Positions 27,378 to 36,233 are shown, counted from the stretch's first letter. The stretch is DNA of 64,000 bases from Gammaproteobacteria bacterium (GCA_012269545.1 JAAXKB010000039.1:64659-128658); one strand, 5' to 3'. Notes: generated by a model not told the origin, from the sequence alone. Translations and numbers: made by a program.

Positions 27378-28523
27378 ATGCTCATCGACCCAAGAACGGA
27401 CAGTCGTGCACTGGGACTTTACGTGCATTTCCCATGGTGCATCAAAAAATGCCCCTACTGCGATTTCAACTCACATCCACTAAAAGAAAGCACGGACCAA
27501 GGCGCTTATCTGGATGCCTTGCTGTCAGACTGGCAGCACCAATACGAACTTTTGGGAGAGGGTAGGTTAGCCGGGACGCCCTTGGGAAATTTCACGTCCA
27601 TTTTTTTCGGCGGCGGCACGCCAAGCTTGTTCAAGCCCGACTATCTGCATGCTCTCATGAACGAGATTCCAAGCCTAGGCGCCGAGACCACCTTGGAAGT
27701 AAATCCCGGAAGCGCCGAGTATTTCAGTTTCGAAGACTATAAAGCTGCTGGTATCAACCGACTGTCCATTGGTGCTCAAAGCTTTTCCAATGCTCAGCTT
27801 GCCGCCTTGGGGAGAGTGCATCAAATGCAGGAAACCCTACAGGCGTTCGAGCGGGCCAGAGGCGCCGGTTTCGACAACATCAACTTAGATCTGATGTGGG
27901 GACTTCCCGGGCAAACCGTCGCCGGCGCGTTAGCTGACTTACAGCAAGCCATCGACCTGTCGCCACAGCACATCTCGTGGTATCAGCTCACCATCGAGGC
28001 GAAAACGGAGTTTGCTCGCCGCCCGCCCGTATTACCCAAGGATGGTTTTTTGCAGGACATAGAGACGGCGGGACTGGCGCTTCTGGCGGACGCGGGTTTC
28101 GAGCGATACGAGGTGTCCGCGTTTGCCAGGCCCGACAAAAAGTCCATACACAATCTCACGTATTGGAGCTTCGGCGATTATTTGGGCATCGGGGCAGGAG
28201 CCCACGGAAAAATCGGCGTTGAGCACCGCGTAGTGCGGACTCAGCAGCCCAGCCAACCCCGGCTATATCAACACAATCCTAGGACCATAGCCCCGGTCCC
28301 GGTGAATACCGAACAACGTGCACTCGAGTTCATGATGAATACGCTGCGGCTGATCGACGGCGTTGAGCAATCCATTTTCGAGGAACGAACATACATTCCT
28401 TGGGAAAGCATACAGACGGTTTGGCATGAACTGGTAACTCTGGGTTTGGTGGCATCTGATCGATGCGCGCCCACGCCGCTGGGCCTGCGCTATCTGGACA
28501 GCGTTCTTGAGCGATTTTTATAA
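27378..28523 (+). CDS. hemW: heme chaperone HemW (radical SAM)
   Basis: Radical SAM protein related to coproporphyrinogen oxidase HemN but acting as a heme-binding chaperone for respiratory proteins. 381 residues from ATG 27378. [4Fe-4S] motif CIKKCPYC with a preceding HFPWC, FFGGGTPSL for SAM, GINRLSIGAQSF and the C-terminal HemN_C region with FGDYLGIGAGAHGK. The Cys-x3-Cys-x2-Cys cluster is intact and the fourth downstream Cys of HemN is replaced by DFNSHP, as in HemW. Last gene of the plus-strand run; convergent with trmB. Confidence 0.95.
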   Translation: MLIDPRTDSRALGLYVHFPWCIKKCPYCDFNSHPLKESTDQGAYLDALLSDWQHQYELLGEGRLAGTPLGNFTSIFFGGGTPSLFKPDYLHALMNEIPSLGAETTLEVNPGSAEYFSFEDYKAAGINRLSIGAQSFSNAQLAALGRVHQMQETLQAFERARGAGFDNINLDLMWGLPGQTVAGALADLQQAIDLSPQHISWYQLTIEAKTEFARRPPVLPKDGFLQDIETAGLALLADAGFERYEVSAFARPDKKSIHNLTYWSFGDYLGIGAGAHGKIGVEHRVVRTQQPSQPRLYQHNPRTIAPVPVNTEQRALEFMMNTLRLIDGVEQSIFEERTYIPWESIQTVWHELVTLGLVASDRCAPTPLGLRYLDSVLERFL

Positions 28524-28541
28524 AGCAAGCCGGTACCGGAC

Positions 28542-29231
28542 TTAGGGCCGGCGCCGATAGTGTAAATCACGGATCTCATGACCGAGCCGCTCTCCGCGCG
28601 CTTCAAACTTCGTTATCTCGCGCACCTCTTCAGCAACCACGGACGGTTCATTGGCCGCCCGTATTTCATCCTGAACCAGCTCAAAACCAGGGTGTTTGGC
28701 AAAGTGCTCTACCATCCACTCGGCATAGGCTGCCCAGTCGGTTGCCAAGCGCACCGTACCCCCGGTAAGGAGTTTTTGGTGCAGTTGCTCAAGAAAATCC
28801 GGCTGAATGAGTCGCCGTTTATGGTGACGTTTTTTGGGCCAAGGGTCCGGGAAGAATATGCGCACCTCCGACAGACTTTCGTCGGTTAACTGCTGCAGCA
28901 AAAGTTGGGCGGGCTGATCAACCAAGCGAACGTTCGCGATGCCCAGAGTTTTTAGCCGAGACAGCATAGATCCTATACCCGGCTGATATAGCTCAACGCC
29001 CAGAAGCCGCCACCTGGGTCGCTGTTGGGCCCATGCAAGCAGCTCATAGCCCATGCCGAAGCCGATCTCCACACCCAGCGGGCGCTGATCTAAATCCTCG
29101 CTGGTCCAACGATACTGTTCGGTGAGTGCATCGAAAGCGGCGGCCTGAGCCTTGGTGAAGCGGCCGCGCCGTCGAATGTAGTTAAATGCCGTATCTGGCT
29201 CACTCGATTCCGAATTCCGGGTGGAAGACAT
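28542..29231 (-). CDS. trmB: tRNA (guanine46-N7)-methyltransferase
   Basis: SAM-dependent tRNA modification enzyme, 229 residues from ATG 29231, which has AGGAG 6 bases ahead. Family features: FIRRRGRFT-like segment (YIRRRGRFTKAQ), LGVEIGFGMGYELL for SAM, RIFFPDPWPKKRHHKRRLIQ which is the TrmB signature, and TDWAAYAEWMVEHF. A longer in-frame extension to 29315 overlaps the DUF423 gene and is rejected. Follows DUF423 on the same strand. Confidence 0.95.
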   Translation of the reverse strand: MSSTRNSESSEPDTAFNYIRRRGRFTKAQAAAFDALTEQYRWTSEDLDQRPLGVEIGFGMGYELLAWAQQRPRWRLLGVELYQPGIGSMLSRLKTLGIANVRLVDQPAQLLLQQLTDESLSEVRIFFPDPWPKKRHHKRRLIQPDFLEQLHQKLLTGGTVRLATDWAAYAEWMVEHFAKHPGFELVQDEIRAANEPSVVAEEVREITKFEARGERLGHEIRDLHYRRRP

Positions 29232-29268
29232 GAAGCTCCTATGATTTTTCAAGTCTGAGTAACAGGCC

Positions 29269-29664
29269 TTATTTCGACTGAAACGCTGCCACCAGCAAAC
29301 AGCTCCAACCGGCAATCAAACACAAACCACCGACGGGGGTCACCGCCCCGAGCCAACTGGCTTGCAGCAGCACCAAGGCGTAAATACTGCCGCTAAAGGC
29401 CAGTACACCGGTGACGAACAAAACACCCGCCACCTTCAGCAGGCTCGGTCCGCCTTGGTGTAACCAAAACCCAGTGACCAGCAGCACGAGTGCGTGAGTC
29501 ATTTGATAAGTCACAGCCGTTTGCCAGCTCGCCAAATTCGATGCTGAGAGAACATCTTTCAGCCCGTGAGCGGCAAATGCCCCCAGCAAGACGGCAGTCA
29601 GGCCAAAAGCGGCGCCGACGCTCATTAACATCCTGGCGCGAACCGAGATTGGCAGCATGCTCAT
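29269..29664 (-). CDS. DUF423 family membrane protein
   Basis: 131-residue inner-membrane protein with about four hydrophobic helices (near residues 14-33, 50-68, 76-97 and 103-127) and the family pattern GAFAAHGL, with QTAVTYQMTHALVLL and SGSIYALVL. YgdD-type; function unknown. A TATAGT -10 candidate for it is present on the minus strand at 29714-29709, without a clear -35. Upstream of trmB with a 37-base gap. Confidence 0.87.
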   Translation of the reverse strand: MSMLPISVRARMLMSVGAAFGLTAVLLGAFAAHGLKDVLSASNLASWQTAVTYQMTHALVLLVTGFWLHQGGPSLLKVAGVLFVTGVLAFSGSIYALVLLQASWLGAVTPVGGLCLIAGWSCLLVAAFQSK

Positions 29665-30148
29665 TACCCTTATGCGAGAGGTGAAACCGGACCGAGACCC
29701 GGCGCAGAACTATACCGGATGGTCCAATTGAACGCTTGAATTTCCCGACAAATCCAAAGCCTTAGCGACGACTGCTCAAACAGCAGTCGCCGTTAGACAG
29801 CTGGAGAGAACGGTGACCTTCAAAACAGAATAACCCTCGGTGGATCGGCGCCCTTGATTAACTGCCAGAGGGCAGGTGTAGACGCTGCATCAGGCTGACT
29901 GTCGGCTATCCAAGGCCAAAAAACCAACTGTGCAAAAGCATTTCAAACGCGGCAGTGCAGGGCGCTTAACGCGATGCAACTCGGAGCATAATTTTGCGAT
30001 TAATTACTCGATCACAGGCTTACAGCCCCGGGCCCCGCGCCGCATACATCAGGGTCAGATCAGAGGGCAGAATGGGCTTTGATCGCCTTTGACGTTCAAA
30101 CCGCGTAATTAGGATGCCGATTAGCGGTACCTGGTCGTCTGCTGCAAC
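29665..30148. other. long intergenic region with hairpins, no gene recognised
   Basis: The longest non-coding stretch of the window; no convincing coding frame on either strand. CGACTGCT/AGCAGTCG (29769-29776 with 29782-29789, five-base loop) is a perfect 8-base-pair hairpin; CTGCC/GGCAG (29862-29866 with 29871-29875, loop AGAG) is a smaller one. Neither is followed by a T-run. CATAAT at 29988-29993 on the plus strand is a possible -10 with a weak -35. A small RNA is possible, but there is no direct evidence. Confidence 0.35.
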
Positions 30149-30172
30149 AAAAAACGCCCTTTTGGCGCTTTT
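30149..30172 (-). terminator. rho-independent terminator of rpoH
   Basis: Read on the minus strand, CGCC, a five-base loop and GGCG form a short GC stem extended by an A-tract on the left and a T-run (TTTTTT) on the right. It lies about 40 bases after the rpoH stop. The same bases could work in the other direction because both flanks are A/T runs. Confidence 0.7.
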
Positions 30173-30211
30173 GCATCAAGCAAAAAGTGAATCAGGCGGC
30201 ATGTCCACCGT

Positions 30212-31060
30212 TCACTCAGCGATGGCAGCCTTCAACTTGTTCATCGCATTTTTCTCAATCTGGCGTATCCGCTCTGCGGAAACTCCGTATTCGGCGGCCA
30301 ACTCGTGCAGGGTGGATTTATCATCACTGAGCCATCGCTGCTGCAGGATGTCACGACTGCGTTCGTCCAGCCCAGCCAGTCCCGCGCTGAGGCGTAAGTG
30401 CATATCTTTATCGCTGTTGGCGTCTGCAACCAGATCCGCCGGATCCGGAGCTGCAGAAGGCAGAAAATGCACCGGCGCTGACGGCGTTTCATCGTCGCTT
30501 CCGTAACCGTCGAAGGCCATATCGCTGGCACTGAGCCTGCTTTCCATACGAGTTACCTCGGCAGTAGGCACGCCCAGTTCGTCAGCGATCGCTGCTGTTT
30601 CTTCAACGCTCAACCAACTGGTGGATTTCTTTGCACCGCGCAAGTTAAAAAACAATTTCCGCTGAGCCTTGGTGGTTGCGACTTTAACGATGCGCCAATT
30701 ACGCAGAATATACTCATGCATCTCTGCCTTGATCCAATGCACGGCAAAAGAAATGAGGCGCACGCCCACGTTGGGATCAAAGCGTTTGACCGCCTTCATC
30801 AATCCAACATTACCTTCCTGAATCAGGTCCGCTTGGGATAAACCGTATCCTTTATACGAACGCGCCAGATGCACGACGAAGCGTAGATGGCACATGACGA
30901 GTTCGCGAGCCGCGTCTATGTCTTCGTTGTCTCTGAGCCGGTGGGCAAGCGACCGCTCGTCTTCTGGGGTGAGAATAGGAAATTGGCTGATCGTGCGCAG
31001 GTACGCGTCGAGGTCAGCCCCTGGCGCCAAACTTGGCATTTTCATCACGTCGGTTGTCAT
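30212..31060 (-). CDS. rpoH: RNA polymerase heat-shock sigma factor sigma-32
   Basis: Sigma-32, which directs RNA polymerase to heat-shock promoters. 282 residues from ATG 31060, preceded by GAGGGC; a longer frame to 31174 is rejected because it would run through the operator region. Region 2 (DLIQEGNVGLMKAVKRF, VRLISFAVHWIKAEMHEYI) and the RpoH-specific box QRKLFFNLR are present; region 4 ends with HELAAEYGVSAERIRQIEKNAM. Located after ftsX as usual. Upstream lies a perfect CIRCE operator, so in this organism rpoH may be repressed by HrcA in addition to the usual post-transcriptional control. Confidence 0.97.
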   Translation of the reverse strand: MTTDVMKMPSLAPGADLDAYLRTISQFPILTPEDERSLAHRLRDNEDIDAARELVMCHLRFVVHLARSYKGYGLSQADLIQEGNVGLMKAVKRFDPNVGVRLISFAVHWIKAEMHEYILRNWRIVKVATTKAQRKLFFNLRGAKKSTSWLSVEETAAIADELGVPTAEVTRMESRLSASDMAFDGYGSDDETPSAPVHFLPSAAPDPADLVADANSDKDMHLRLSAGLAGLDERSRDILQQRWLSDDKSTLHELAAEYGVSAERIRQIEKNAMNKLKAAIAE

Positions 31061-31109
31061 TTTTTCTGCCCTCAATTGGGTTTGCCCGAGCAAATTTCGC
31101 GGGCTTATG

Positions 31110-31134
31110 GCACTCACTGCTGTCGATTGAGTGC
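31110..31134. promoter_or_regulatory. second inverted repeat, CIRCE-related arms, upstream of rpoH
   Basis: GCACTCA (31110-31116) and TGAGTGC (31128-31134) form a perfect inverted repeat with an 11-base spacer. The arms share GCACTC/GAGTGC with CIRCE but spacing and outer bases differ (GGCACTC and GAGTGCTAC). It lies between the CIRCE element and the rpoH start, so it would be in the mRNA leader. Confidence 0.45.
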
Positions 31135-31160
31135 TACTTTCAGTAACGATGCTCGATATC

Positions 31161-31187
31161 TTAGCACTCGTCAACTGAGAGTGCTAA
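31161..31187. promoter_or_regulatory. CIRCE operator (HrcA-binding site) upstream of rpoH
   Basis: TTAGCACTC (31161-31169), a nine-base spacer and GAGTGCTAA (31179-31187) match the CIRCE consensus TTAGCACTC-N9-GAGTGCTAA at every position. CIRCE is the binding site of the heat-shock repressor HrcA. It lies 101 bases before the rpoH start codon. On the minus strand a TTGACG overlaps the spacer and right arm and could be the -35 of an rpoH promoter (17 bases on, CATCGT is a weak -10), so bound repressor would block polymerase. The operator is seen directly; regulation is inferred. Confidence 0.92.
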
Positions 31188-31236
31188 TCGTGTTTTGAGA
31201 CAGAGTTCAAAAATTCAACCGCCGTGGAAACGGCCA

Positions 31237-32244
31237 TCACTTTGCTGGATTGTCCGATACGCCGCGCTGCAACAGAGCCAGCAAGGCCCCGGCAACCCCT
31301 AAGAACCAACCCGCCAACAAAATGACAAGCAAAAACCCCGGGGTAAAGCCGGCAATCTCAATACCCGCACGGTAAGAAACCAGCAACGATTGCAGAGGCG
31401 TTTCGATTTGATTTAGGAAAACAGCGGTCAGCACAATCGCCATCACCCCACCGCCGATGCCATAAGCAGATCCAAAGTATAAAAACGGCCGGCGCATTTG
31501 GGCAGGAGTCGCCCCGATCAGCGCCAACACACGCAACTCACCCAAACGCGACTCAATTGCCAGCCGTACAGATGCGAAAGCGACCAGTACAGCTGCGATC
31601 AACAGCATGACCGACAATGCGCCTCCCATTCGATTTGCCAAATCCGAAAGGTCACGCAATCGCTCTAGCCAGGTCATTTCGATAACAACGTTGTCGACCC
31701 CAGTTTGCGCCGACAGCTTGCGACTGAGCGCTTCTAGCTGAAGATACGAGCTATTGTCTGTCAACACGACGGCAAAGGAGGCTGGAAGCGGATTGCTGCC
31801 CACTGCAGCCAAGGCGTCACGAAGAAAAGCCGAATCGTCGCTTTGCGCCAGCAGTTCCTGCAGGGCCTGATCCGGGGTAGTCAGAACCACTCGTTCAACC
31901 TCAGCTTCGCGGTTCAGCCTCCCCTCCAAGTCGATGATCGACTGCGCCGGTGCAGCCACTTTCATATAAACCGTCAAAGCAGTGCTACCCGGCCATTGCT
32001 CGCCGAAGGCTTTAGCGTTGCTCTGGGCGATCCAAAGCAACCCCGGCAAGGTCAGCGCAACACCAACCATAAGCCAAACCAGAAAGCTGCTCATCAGACG
32101 CTGACTGACAAATAGACTGGTATCTGCTGCCACTCGCGCATGGTCAGCAAACCAAGCGTGCAGGAGCACGCCTTTCGGCCGCCCGACGATCACCGTGCTC
32201 GTTGCGCCTTGCGCGCTATCTGCTCTCGATTCGTCGACCATCAA
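31237..32244 (-). CDS. ftsX: cell division protein FtsX
   Basis: Inner-membrane partner of FtsE; the complex couples ATP hydrolysis to activation of septal peptidoglycan hydrolases. 335 residues: cytosolic N-terminus, a first membrane helix near 51-71 (FLVWLMVGVALTLPGLLWIA), a periplasmic domain to about 205, and three further helices including the C-terminal FLLVILLAGWFLGVAGALLALL. Start ATG 32244 overlaps the ftsE stop by four bases. The gap to rpoH contains the CIRCE element. Confidence 0.95.
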   Translation of the reverse strand: MMVDESRADSAQGATSTVIVGRPKGVLLHAWFADHARVAADTSLFVSQRLMSSFLVWLMVGVALTLPGLLWIAQSNAKAFGEQWPGSTALTVYMKVAAPAQSIIDLEGRLNREAEVERVVLTTPDQALQELLAQSDDSAFLRDALAAVGSNPLPASFAVVLTDNSSYLQLEALSRKLSAQTGVDNVVIEMTWLERLRDLSDLANRMGGALSVMLLIAAVLVAFASVRLAIESRLGELRVLALIGATPAQMRRPFLYFGSAYGIGGGVMAIVLTAVFLNQIETPLQSLLVSYRAGIEIAGFTPGFLLVILLAGWFLGVAGALLALLQRGVSDNPAK

Positions 32245-32930
32245 GCACGGGCCTCTTCAGGGCTGGCGGTATCCTGAACGAGTGCGCCCTGAGAAAGATG
32301 CAAAATGCGACAGCCTTGATCCTTGATTAAATCGATGTCGTGACTGGCCACCAGCACCGTCGATCCTAAATCGCAGAACTGGTGGAACAAAGACATGACT
32401 TGACGCGATAAGTAGGGATCTAAGTTACCGGTCGGTTCGTCTGCCAAAATAATGCGTGGTCGGTTCACAACTGCCCGAGCAATGCCAACACGCTGTTGCT
32501 CACCGGTAGACAGGTGCCTCGGCAAGAGGTGACCCTTCGCGCTCAAATCTACCGTCGATAAAGCGCCCCGTACGCGGCGCGCTATGTCCTTTGCCGGCAG
32601 ATGGGTAATGCGCAATGGCAGAGCCACGTTATCAAACACGGTTCGATCTTCGAGGAGATTGTGGTCCTGCAGAACGATGCCAACCTGACGCCGATACCAA
32701 GGCATCTGCTTGGGGCCCAATTGACTGACATCACTGCCATCCACCAGCACTCTTCCAGTGGTTGGCGTTTCTGCACCAATCAACATTTTCAGCAGGGTGC
32801 TTTTCCCTGCACCGGAGTGACCGGTGAGAAACACCATAGAACCTGGCTCAATGCTCAATGAGACATCAGACAAACCCTCTTGCCCGTTGTCGAAGCGCCG
32901 GGTCACATGTTGAAGCTGCAAGCGAGCCAT
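32241..32930 (-). CDS. ftsE: cell division ATP-binding protein FtsE
   Basis: ABC ATPase of the FtsEX complex, 229 residues. Walker [15 protein letters not shown] near residue 36-49, the signature [16 protein letters not shown] (a G-for-G variant of LSGGEQQ with Thr in second place), Walker [15 protein letters not shown] and the switch His in [11 protein letters not shown]. The Q-loop is VLQDHNLL. Between ftsY (2-base gap) and ftsX, the standard ftsYEX order. Confidence 0.96.
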   Translation of the reverse strand: MARLQLQHVTRRFDNGQEGLSDVSLSIEPGSMVFLTGHSGAGKSTLLKMLIGAETPTTGRVLVDGSDVSQLGPKQMPWYRRQVGIVLQDHNLLEDRTVFDNVALPLRITHLPAKDIARRVRGALSTVDLSAKGHLLPRHLSTGEQQRVGIARAVVNRPRIILADEPTGNLDPYLSRQVMSLFHQFCDLGSTVLVASHDIDLIKDQGCRILHLSQGALVQDTASPEEARA

Positions 32931-32932
32931 GA

Positions 32933-33937
32933 TTACACGACGTCATCGGACTGCAACAACGCAGCCACGAATGCCTCCGGTTCAAAATCACGCAGATCTT
33001 CAACGCCTTCGCCAACGCCAATAAAACAAATGGGCACCTGCGGGGCACCGTCGGACTGAGACGCCAGAGCAAAGAGCACTCCGGCCTTAGCAGTCCCGTC
33101 CAATTTGGTCACGACCAAGCCTGTCAGCGGCACCGTTTCATTGAACACTTTGACCTGACTCAGCGCATTTTGGCCCACACCGCCGTCGAGCACCAAAATC
33201 ACTTCGTGAGGTGCTTCTGGGTCAAGGCGTTTCACAACCCGCTGAATTTTTGCCAGTTCATCCATTAACTGACTCTTTGCCTGCAGACGCCCCGCAGTAT
33301 CCACTAACAGCACATCGACACCCTTGGCCTGCGCACTTTGTACCGCGTCGAAGGCTACAGACGCACTGTCTGAACCCTGACTTTGAGCGATAACAGGAAT
33401 GTCTTCACGTTGGCCCCAAGCCTGCAGTTGCTCAACCGCTGCTGCGCGAAACGTATCTCCCGCCGCGAGCATGACATTAAGACCCTGAGTTTTATAACGC
33501 TTGGCAAGTTTGCCGATGGTGGTGGTTTTACCCACTCCGTTTACGCCAACGAAAAAAATCACCTTGGGCTGGCCCTCTGGCTTTCGCGTTTCAAACGAAA
33601 GCGGCCGGGCCACACCCTGCAGACGCTGCACCAATAGCTCATGCAAGGCCTGCAGGAGCGCGGTCATATTTGCCAGTTCACGACGTCCCGCGCGATCGGT
33701 CAGCTCAGTCATAATTGCTTGGGTAGTTTCCAAGCCAACGTCGGTCGTTAGCAGCGCAGTTTCCAATTCGTCCAGTGCGGACTCGTTAATTTCTTTTTCG
33801 CCCAAGAGCAAGTTGCCCAAACCCGTGGTCAATTGGTCTCGGGTTTTCGACAGACCGCTGCGCAGTCTGCCGAAAAAACCTTGAGCAGCGCCCTGGCCTG
33901 AACTGGACGCAGATTCCGTTTCGGTCGACTCGGTCAT
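32933..33937 (-). CDS. ftsY: signal recognition particle receptor FtsY
   Basis: GTPase receptor for the SRP-ribosome complex at the inner membrane. 334 residues with a short acidic/serine-rich N-terminal segment (about 20 residues) where E. coli FtsY has a much longer A domain, then the NG domains: FFGRLRSGLSKTRDQL, P-loop GVNGVGKTTTIGKLA, DTAGRLQAKSQLMDEL, TKLDGTAKAGVLF and C-terminal FIGVGEGVEDLRDFEPEAFV. Divergent from rsmD with a 111-base gap. Confidence 0.96.
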   Translation of the reverse strand: MTESTETESASSSGQGAAQGFFGRLRSGLSKTRDQLTTGLGNLLLGEKEINESALDELETALLTTDVGLETTQAIMTELTDRAGRRELANMTALLQALHELLVQRLQGVARPLSFETRKPEGQPKVIFFVGVNGVGKTTTIGKLAKRYKTQGLNVMLAAGDTFRAAAVEQLQAWGQREDIPVIAQSQGSDSASVAFDAVQSAQAKGVDVLLVDTAGRLQAKSQLMDELAKIQRVVKRLDPEAPHEVILVLDGGVGQNALSQVKVFNETVPLTGLVVTKLDGTAKAGVLFALASQSDGAPQVPICFIGVGEGVEDLRDFEPEAFVAALLQSDDVV

Positions 33938-34048
33938 GTTTCGTTATCTCTTGCGATATGGGCGAAGCGACAGGCAATCCGCCCATCGTCTGACTGTGAT
34001 GAATTCTATAGCATCCAAGACGCAAACTTAGCGTCTGGATACGAAGCT

Positions 34049-34636
34049 TTGAAAAAAAATGTTCGCGTCAACAAACCTCAAGAAGTCCGCATCAATAGCG
34101 GCCGGCTTCGAGGCAGGAAATTAACGTTCCCATCCGCCCAAGGCCTTCGACCCACATTGGGGCGATCTCGAGAAACCTTGTTTAACTGGCTGCGCCCGAT
34201 GCTCTCAGGCGCCACCTGCTTAGATCTGTTCGCCGGCTCTGGCGTGCTGGGTATCGAGGCTGCGTCTATCGGCGCGAGCCAAGTCGTACTCGTTGAGCAG
34301 CACAATGAGACCGCCAAGCATTTAGCCAAGTCAATCAAAGCGCTGAGTTTAGGGGAAATTTGCACACTGGAATCCGCTGATGCGCGATCCTATTTAGGTC
34401 GCTGCCGCTCACCGTTTGACGTCATTTTCGTGGACCCTCCATTTGCCGACACCGCGTTGCTAGAAACCGCTGTGACTATCATCTGCGAGCGTAGCTTGTT
34501 GAGCCAATGGCTGTATTTGGAATTTGACCAACAGCAGGAAAACGCGGTGCGCCAGTTACTGCAAACAAATGGCTTGAGCCTGGCAAAATCTGCCAAGGCC
34601 GGAGCCACCCGAAGCTGGCTTCTTCGGTCCGAGTAA
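34049..34636 (+). CDS. rsmD: 16S rRNA (guanine966-N2)-methyltransferase
   Basis: SAM-dependent enzyme that methylates G966 of 16S rRNA. 195 residues. Seen: VRINSGRLRGRKLTFPS with RPTLGRSRETLFNWL (the RPT-x-R-ETLFNWL signature), DLFAGSGVLGIEAASIGA for SAM and FVDPPFA, the NPPY-type motif. The frame has no ATG upstream of the conserved part; TTG 34049 is the best start, with a weak GGAT...GAAG before it. Divergent from ftsY, the usual neighbour. Confidence 0.94.
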   Translation: MKKNVRVNKPQEVRINSGRLRGRKLTFPSAQGLRPTLGRSRETLFNWLRPMLSGATCLDLFAGSGVLGIEAASIGASQVVLVEQHNETAKHLAKSIKALSLGEICTLESADARSYLGRCRSPFDVIFVDPPFADTALLETAVTIICERSLLSQWLYLEFDQQQENAVRQLLQTNGLSLAKSAKAGATRSWLLRSE

Positions 34637-34745
34637 CAAAGCAACCTTTCGAGCCTTGTGCCAGATTGCAGATGCACTGGGGCAGCGTTAGCATCGCTTC
34701 CCAACTCAAATCGTTACGCACCACCCGTTGTAAGGAAATCGCGAC

Positions 34746-35225
34746 ATGGCAGAACGCATCGTGGTCTACCCAGGCTCTTTTAACCCGATTACCAATGGCC
34801 ACACCGATTTGGTTGAACGCGCCCTGACCCTTTTCGACCATGTGGTCTTAGCAATAGGCACTTCTGCTCAAAAAGATCCTGCTGTCGCGCTGAAGGACCG
34901 CATGGAGCTATGCCGCGAAGTGCTAGAACCCTTTGGCGACCGAGTTTCTGTTGACGGATTCAACAGCCTGCTCGTGGATTACGTTCGATCAAAAGGCACT
35001 CGCTTCGTGCTGCGAGGCTTACGCACCGTGACAGATTTCGACTACGAGTTCCAAATGGCCGAAATGAATCGATCTTTGGACCCGCAATTGGAGTATGTCT
35101 TCTTGCCTACCTCCAGAGATTGCTCCTTTATCTCCTCTACCTTAGTAAGAGAAATTTCTGCCTTGGATGGGGACATTTCCCAATTCGTGCACCCTGCGGT
35201 CATTGCCGCGTTAGGTAAGGGCTAG
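34746..35225 (+). CDS. coaD: phosphopantetheine adenylyltransferase
   Basis: Fourth step of coenzyme A synthesis, adding AMP to phosphopantetheine. 159 residues. Nucleotidyltransferase motif VVYPGSFNPITNGHTDLVERA (the T/H-x-G-H pair), RGLRTVTDFDYEFQMAEMNR and PTSRDCSFISSTLVREI (ISSTxVR). It lies 109 bases after rsmD, a common pairing. Converges on mutM with a 12-base gap. Confidence 0.97.
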   Translation: MAERIVVYPGSFNPITNGHTDLVERALTLFDHVVLAIGTSAQKDPAVALKDRMELCREVLEPFGDRVSVDGFNSLLVDYVRSKGTRFVLRGLRTVTDFDYEFQMAEMNRSLDPQLEYVFLPTSRDCSFISSTLVREISALDGDISQFVHPAVIAALGKG

Positions 35226-35237
35226 GCGGCCCCGCCC

Positions 35238-36074
35238 CTAGCAAACGGGCCTTTTCCAGCCTGAGAACGTCTGACACGAGGGACAGTAAACGGTACTGCG
35301 CTGTCCGAGTGTCTGGAGCTTAAGCGTGGATCTGCACACACGACATGCCTGATCTTGCCGGCCATAAACATTGAGGCTTTGTTTAAAGTACCCGGGTTGA
35401 CCATCGGATCCCACAAAATCACGCAGAGTGGTCCCTCCGACATTTATCGCATTGGCTAGAATTTGACGAATGGCCTCCGCCAAATACTGATACGCCAAGC
35501 GGCTGACACGATGCGCTGCCACCCCCGGCCGTATACCAGCACGGAACAGAGATTCTGCGGCATAGATGTTGCCGACGCCCACAACGACCTTGCCGTCCAT
35601 GATGAAATTTTTCACGGCAACACGTCTGTTTCGCGATGTTTCAAAAAGGTAATCACCGGAAAATTCATTCCCCAGCGGTTCCACTCCCAACTTGTTTAAC
35701 AGCCAATGGGTTTCCGTTGGGTTGGGAGCAAAGTGAAAACTGCCAAAACGCCTAGGATCGTTATATCTCAGCCAAGGACCGTTTTGCATTTCGATATCGA
35801 CATGATCGTGCAGTCGCGGCTCATCGTCTGGTGACACCACTCGCAAGCTGCCAGACATGCCTAGGTGAACCACCAAGGCGCCAGCCAGAGTTTCTATCAA
35901 TAGGTATTTGGCGCGCCGACTGACGCTAAGTACAGGGCTGCCCGACAGGTGCTCGGGCAGCGATACCGGCCATCGCAGGCGATGATTGCGCACATGAACT
36001 CGTTGGATCGTGTGCCCGGTCAGATAGGGCTCAATCCCCCGTCGAGTCGTTTCGACTTCCGGGAGTTCGGGCAT
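35238..36074 (-). CDS. mutM: formamidopyrimidine-DNA glycosylase
   Basis: Excises 8-oxoguanine and ring-opened purines and nicks the strand (AP lyase). 278 residues. The N-terminal catalytic Pro and Glu are in [14 protein letters not shown], the Lys near residue 57 in [12 protein letters not shown], the ligand loop LGMSGSLRV, the H2TH part around [16 protein letters not shown], and a C-terminal zinc finger CRVC...CPSCQ. Immediately downstream of rpmG on the same strand, a usual arrangement. Confidence 0.97.
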   Translation of the reverse strand: MPELPEVETTRRGIEPYLTGHTIQRVHVRNHRLRWPVSLPEHLSGSPVLSVSRRAKYLLIETLAGALVVHLGMSGSLRVVSPDDEPRLHDHVDIEMQNGPWLRYNDPRRFGSFHFAPNPTETHWLLNKLGVEPLGNEFSGDYLFETSRNRRVAVKNFIMDGKVVVGVGNIYAAESLFRAGIRPGVAAHRVSRLAYQYLAEAIRQILANAINVGGTTLRDFVGSDGQPGYFKQSLNVYGRQDQACRVCRSTLKLQTLGQRSTVYCPSCQTFSGWKRPVC

Positions 36075-36077
36075 CTC

Positions 36078-36233
36078 TTACTTGATCTTGCCTTCTTTGT
36101 AGATCACATGCTTTCGTACGACAGGATCGTACTTTTTGATCTCCATCTTGTCTGGCGTGTTCTTCTTATTCTTGTCGGTAGTGTAGTAGTGCCCTGTTCC
36201 GGCGCTTGATACCAACTTGATCTTATCTCGCAT
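36078..36233 (-). CDS. rpmG: 50S ribosomal protein L33
   Basis: 51-residue basic ribosomal protein of the large subunit, too short for many gene finders. From ATG 36233 it reads [19 protein letters not shown], then [32 protein letters not shown] and a TAA stop at 36078; the GTGHYYTT and KKYDP segments are characteristic. The four zinc-binding cysteines are absent, so it is the zinc-independent (C-minus) form. Co-transcribed with rpmB 51 bases upstream. Confidence 0.95.
   Translation of the reverse strand: MRDKIKLVSSAGTGHYYTTDKNKKNTPDKMEIKKYDPVVRKHVIYKEGKIK

Noticed and set aside
31061..31174. Extended N-terminus of rpoH
   Set aside because: The added codons would be read through the repeat region just below CIRCE and are unlike sigma-32; the family start at 31060 has a ribosome site.
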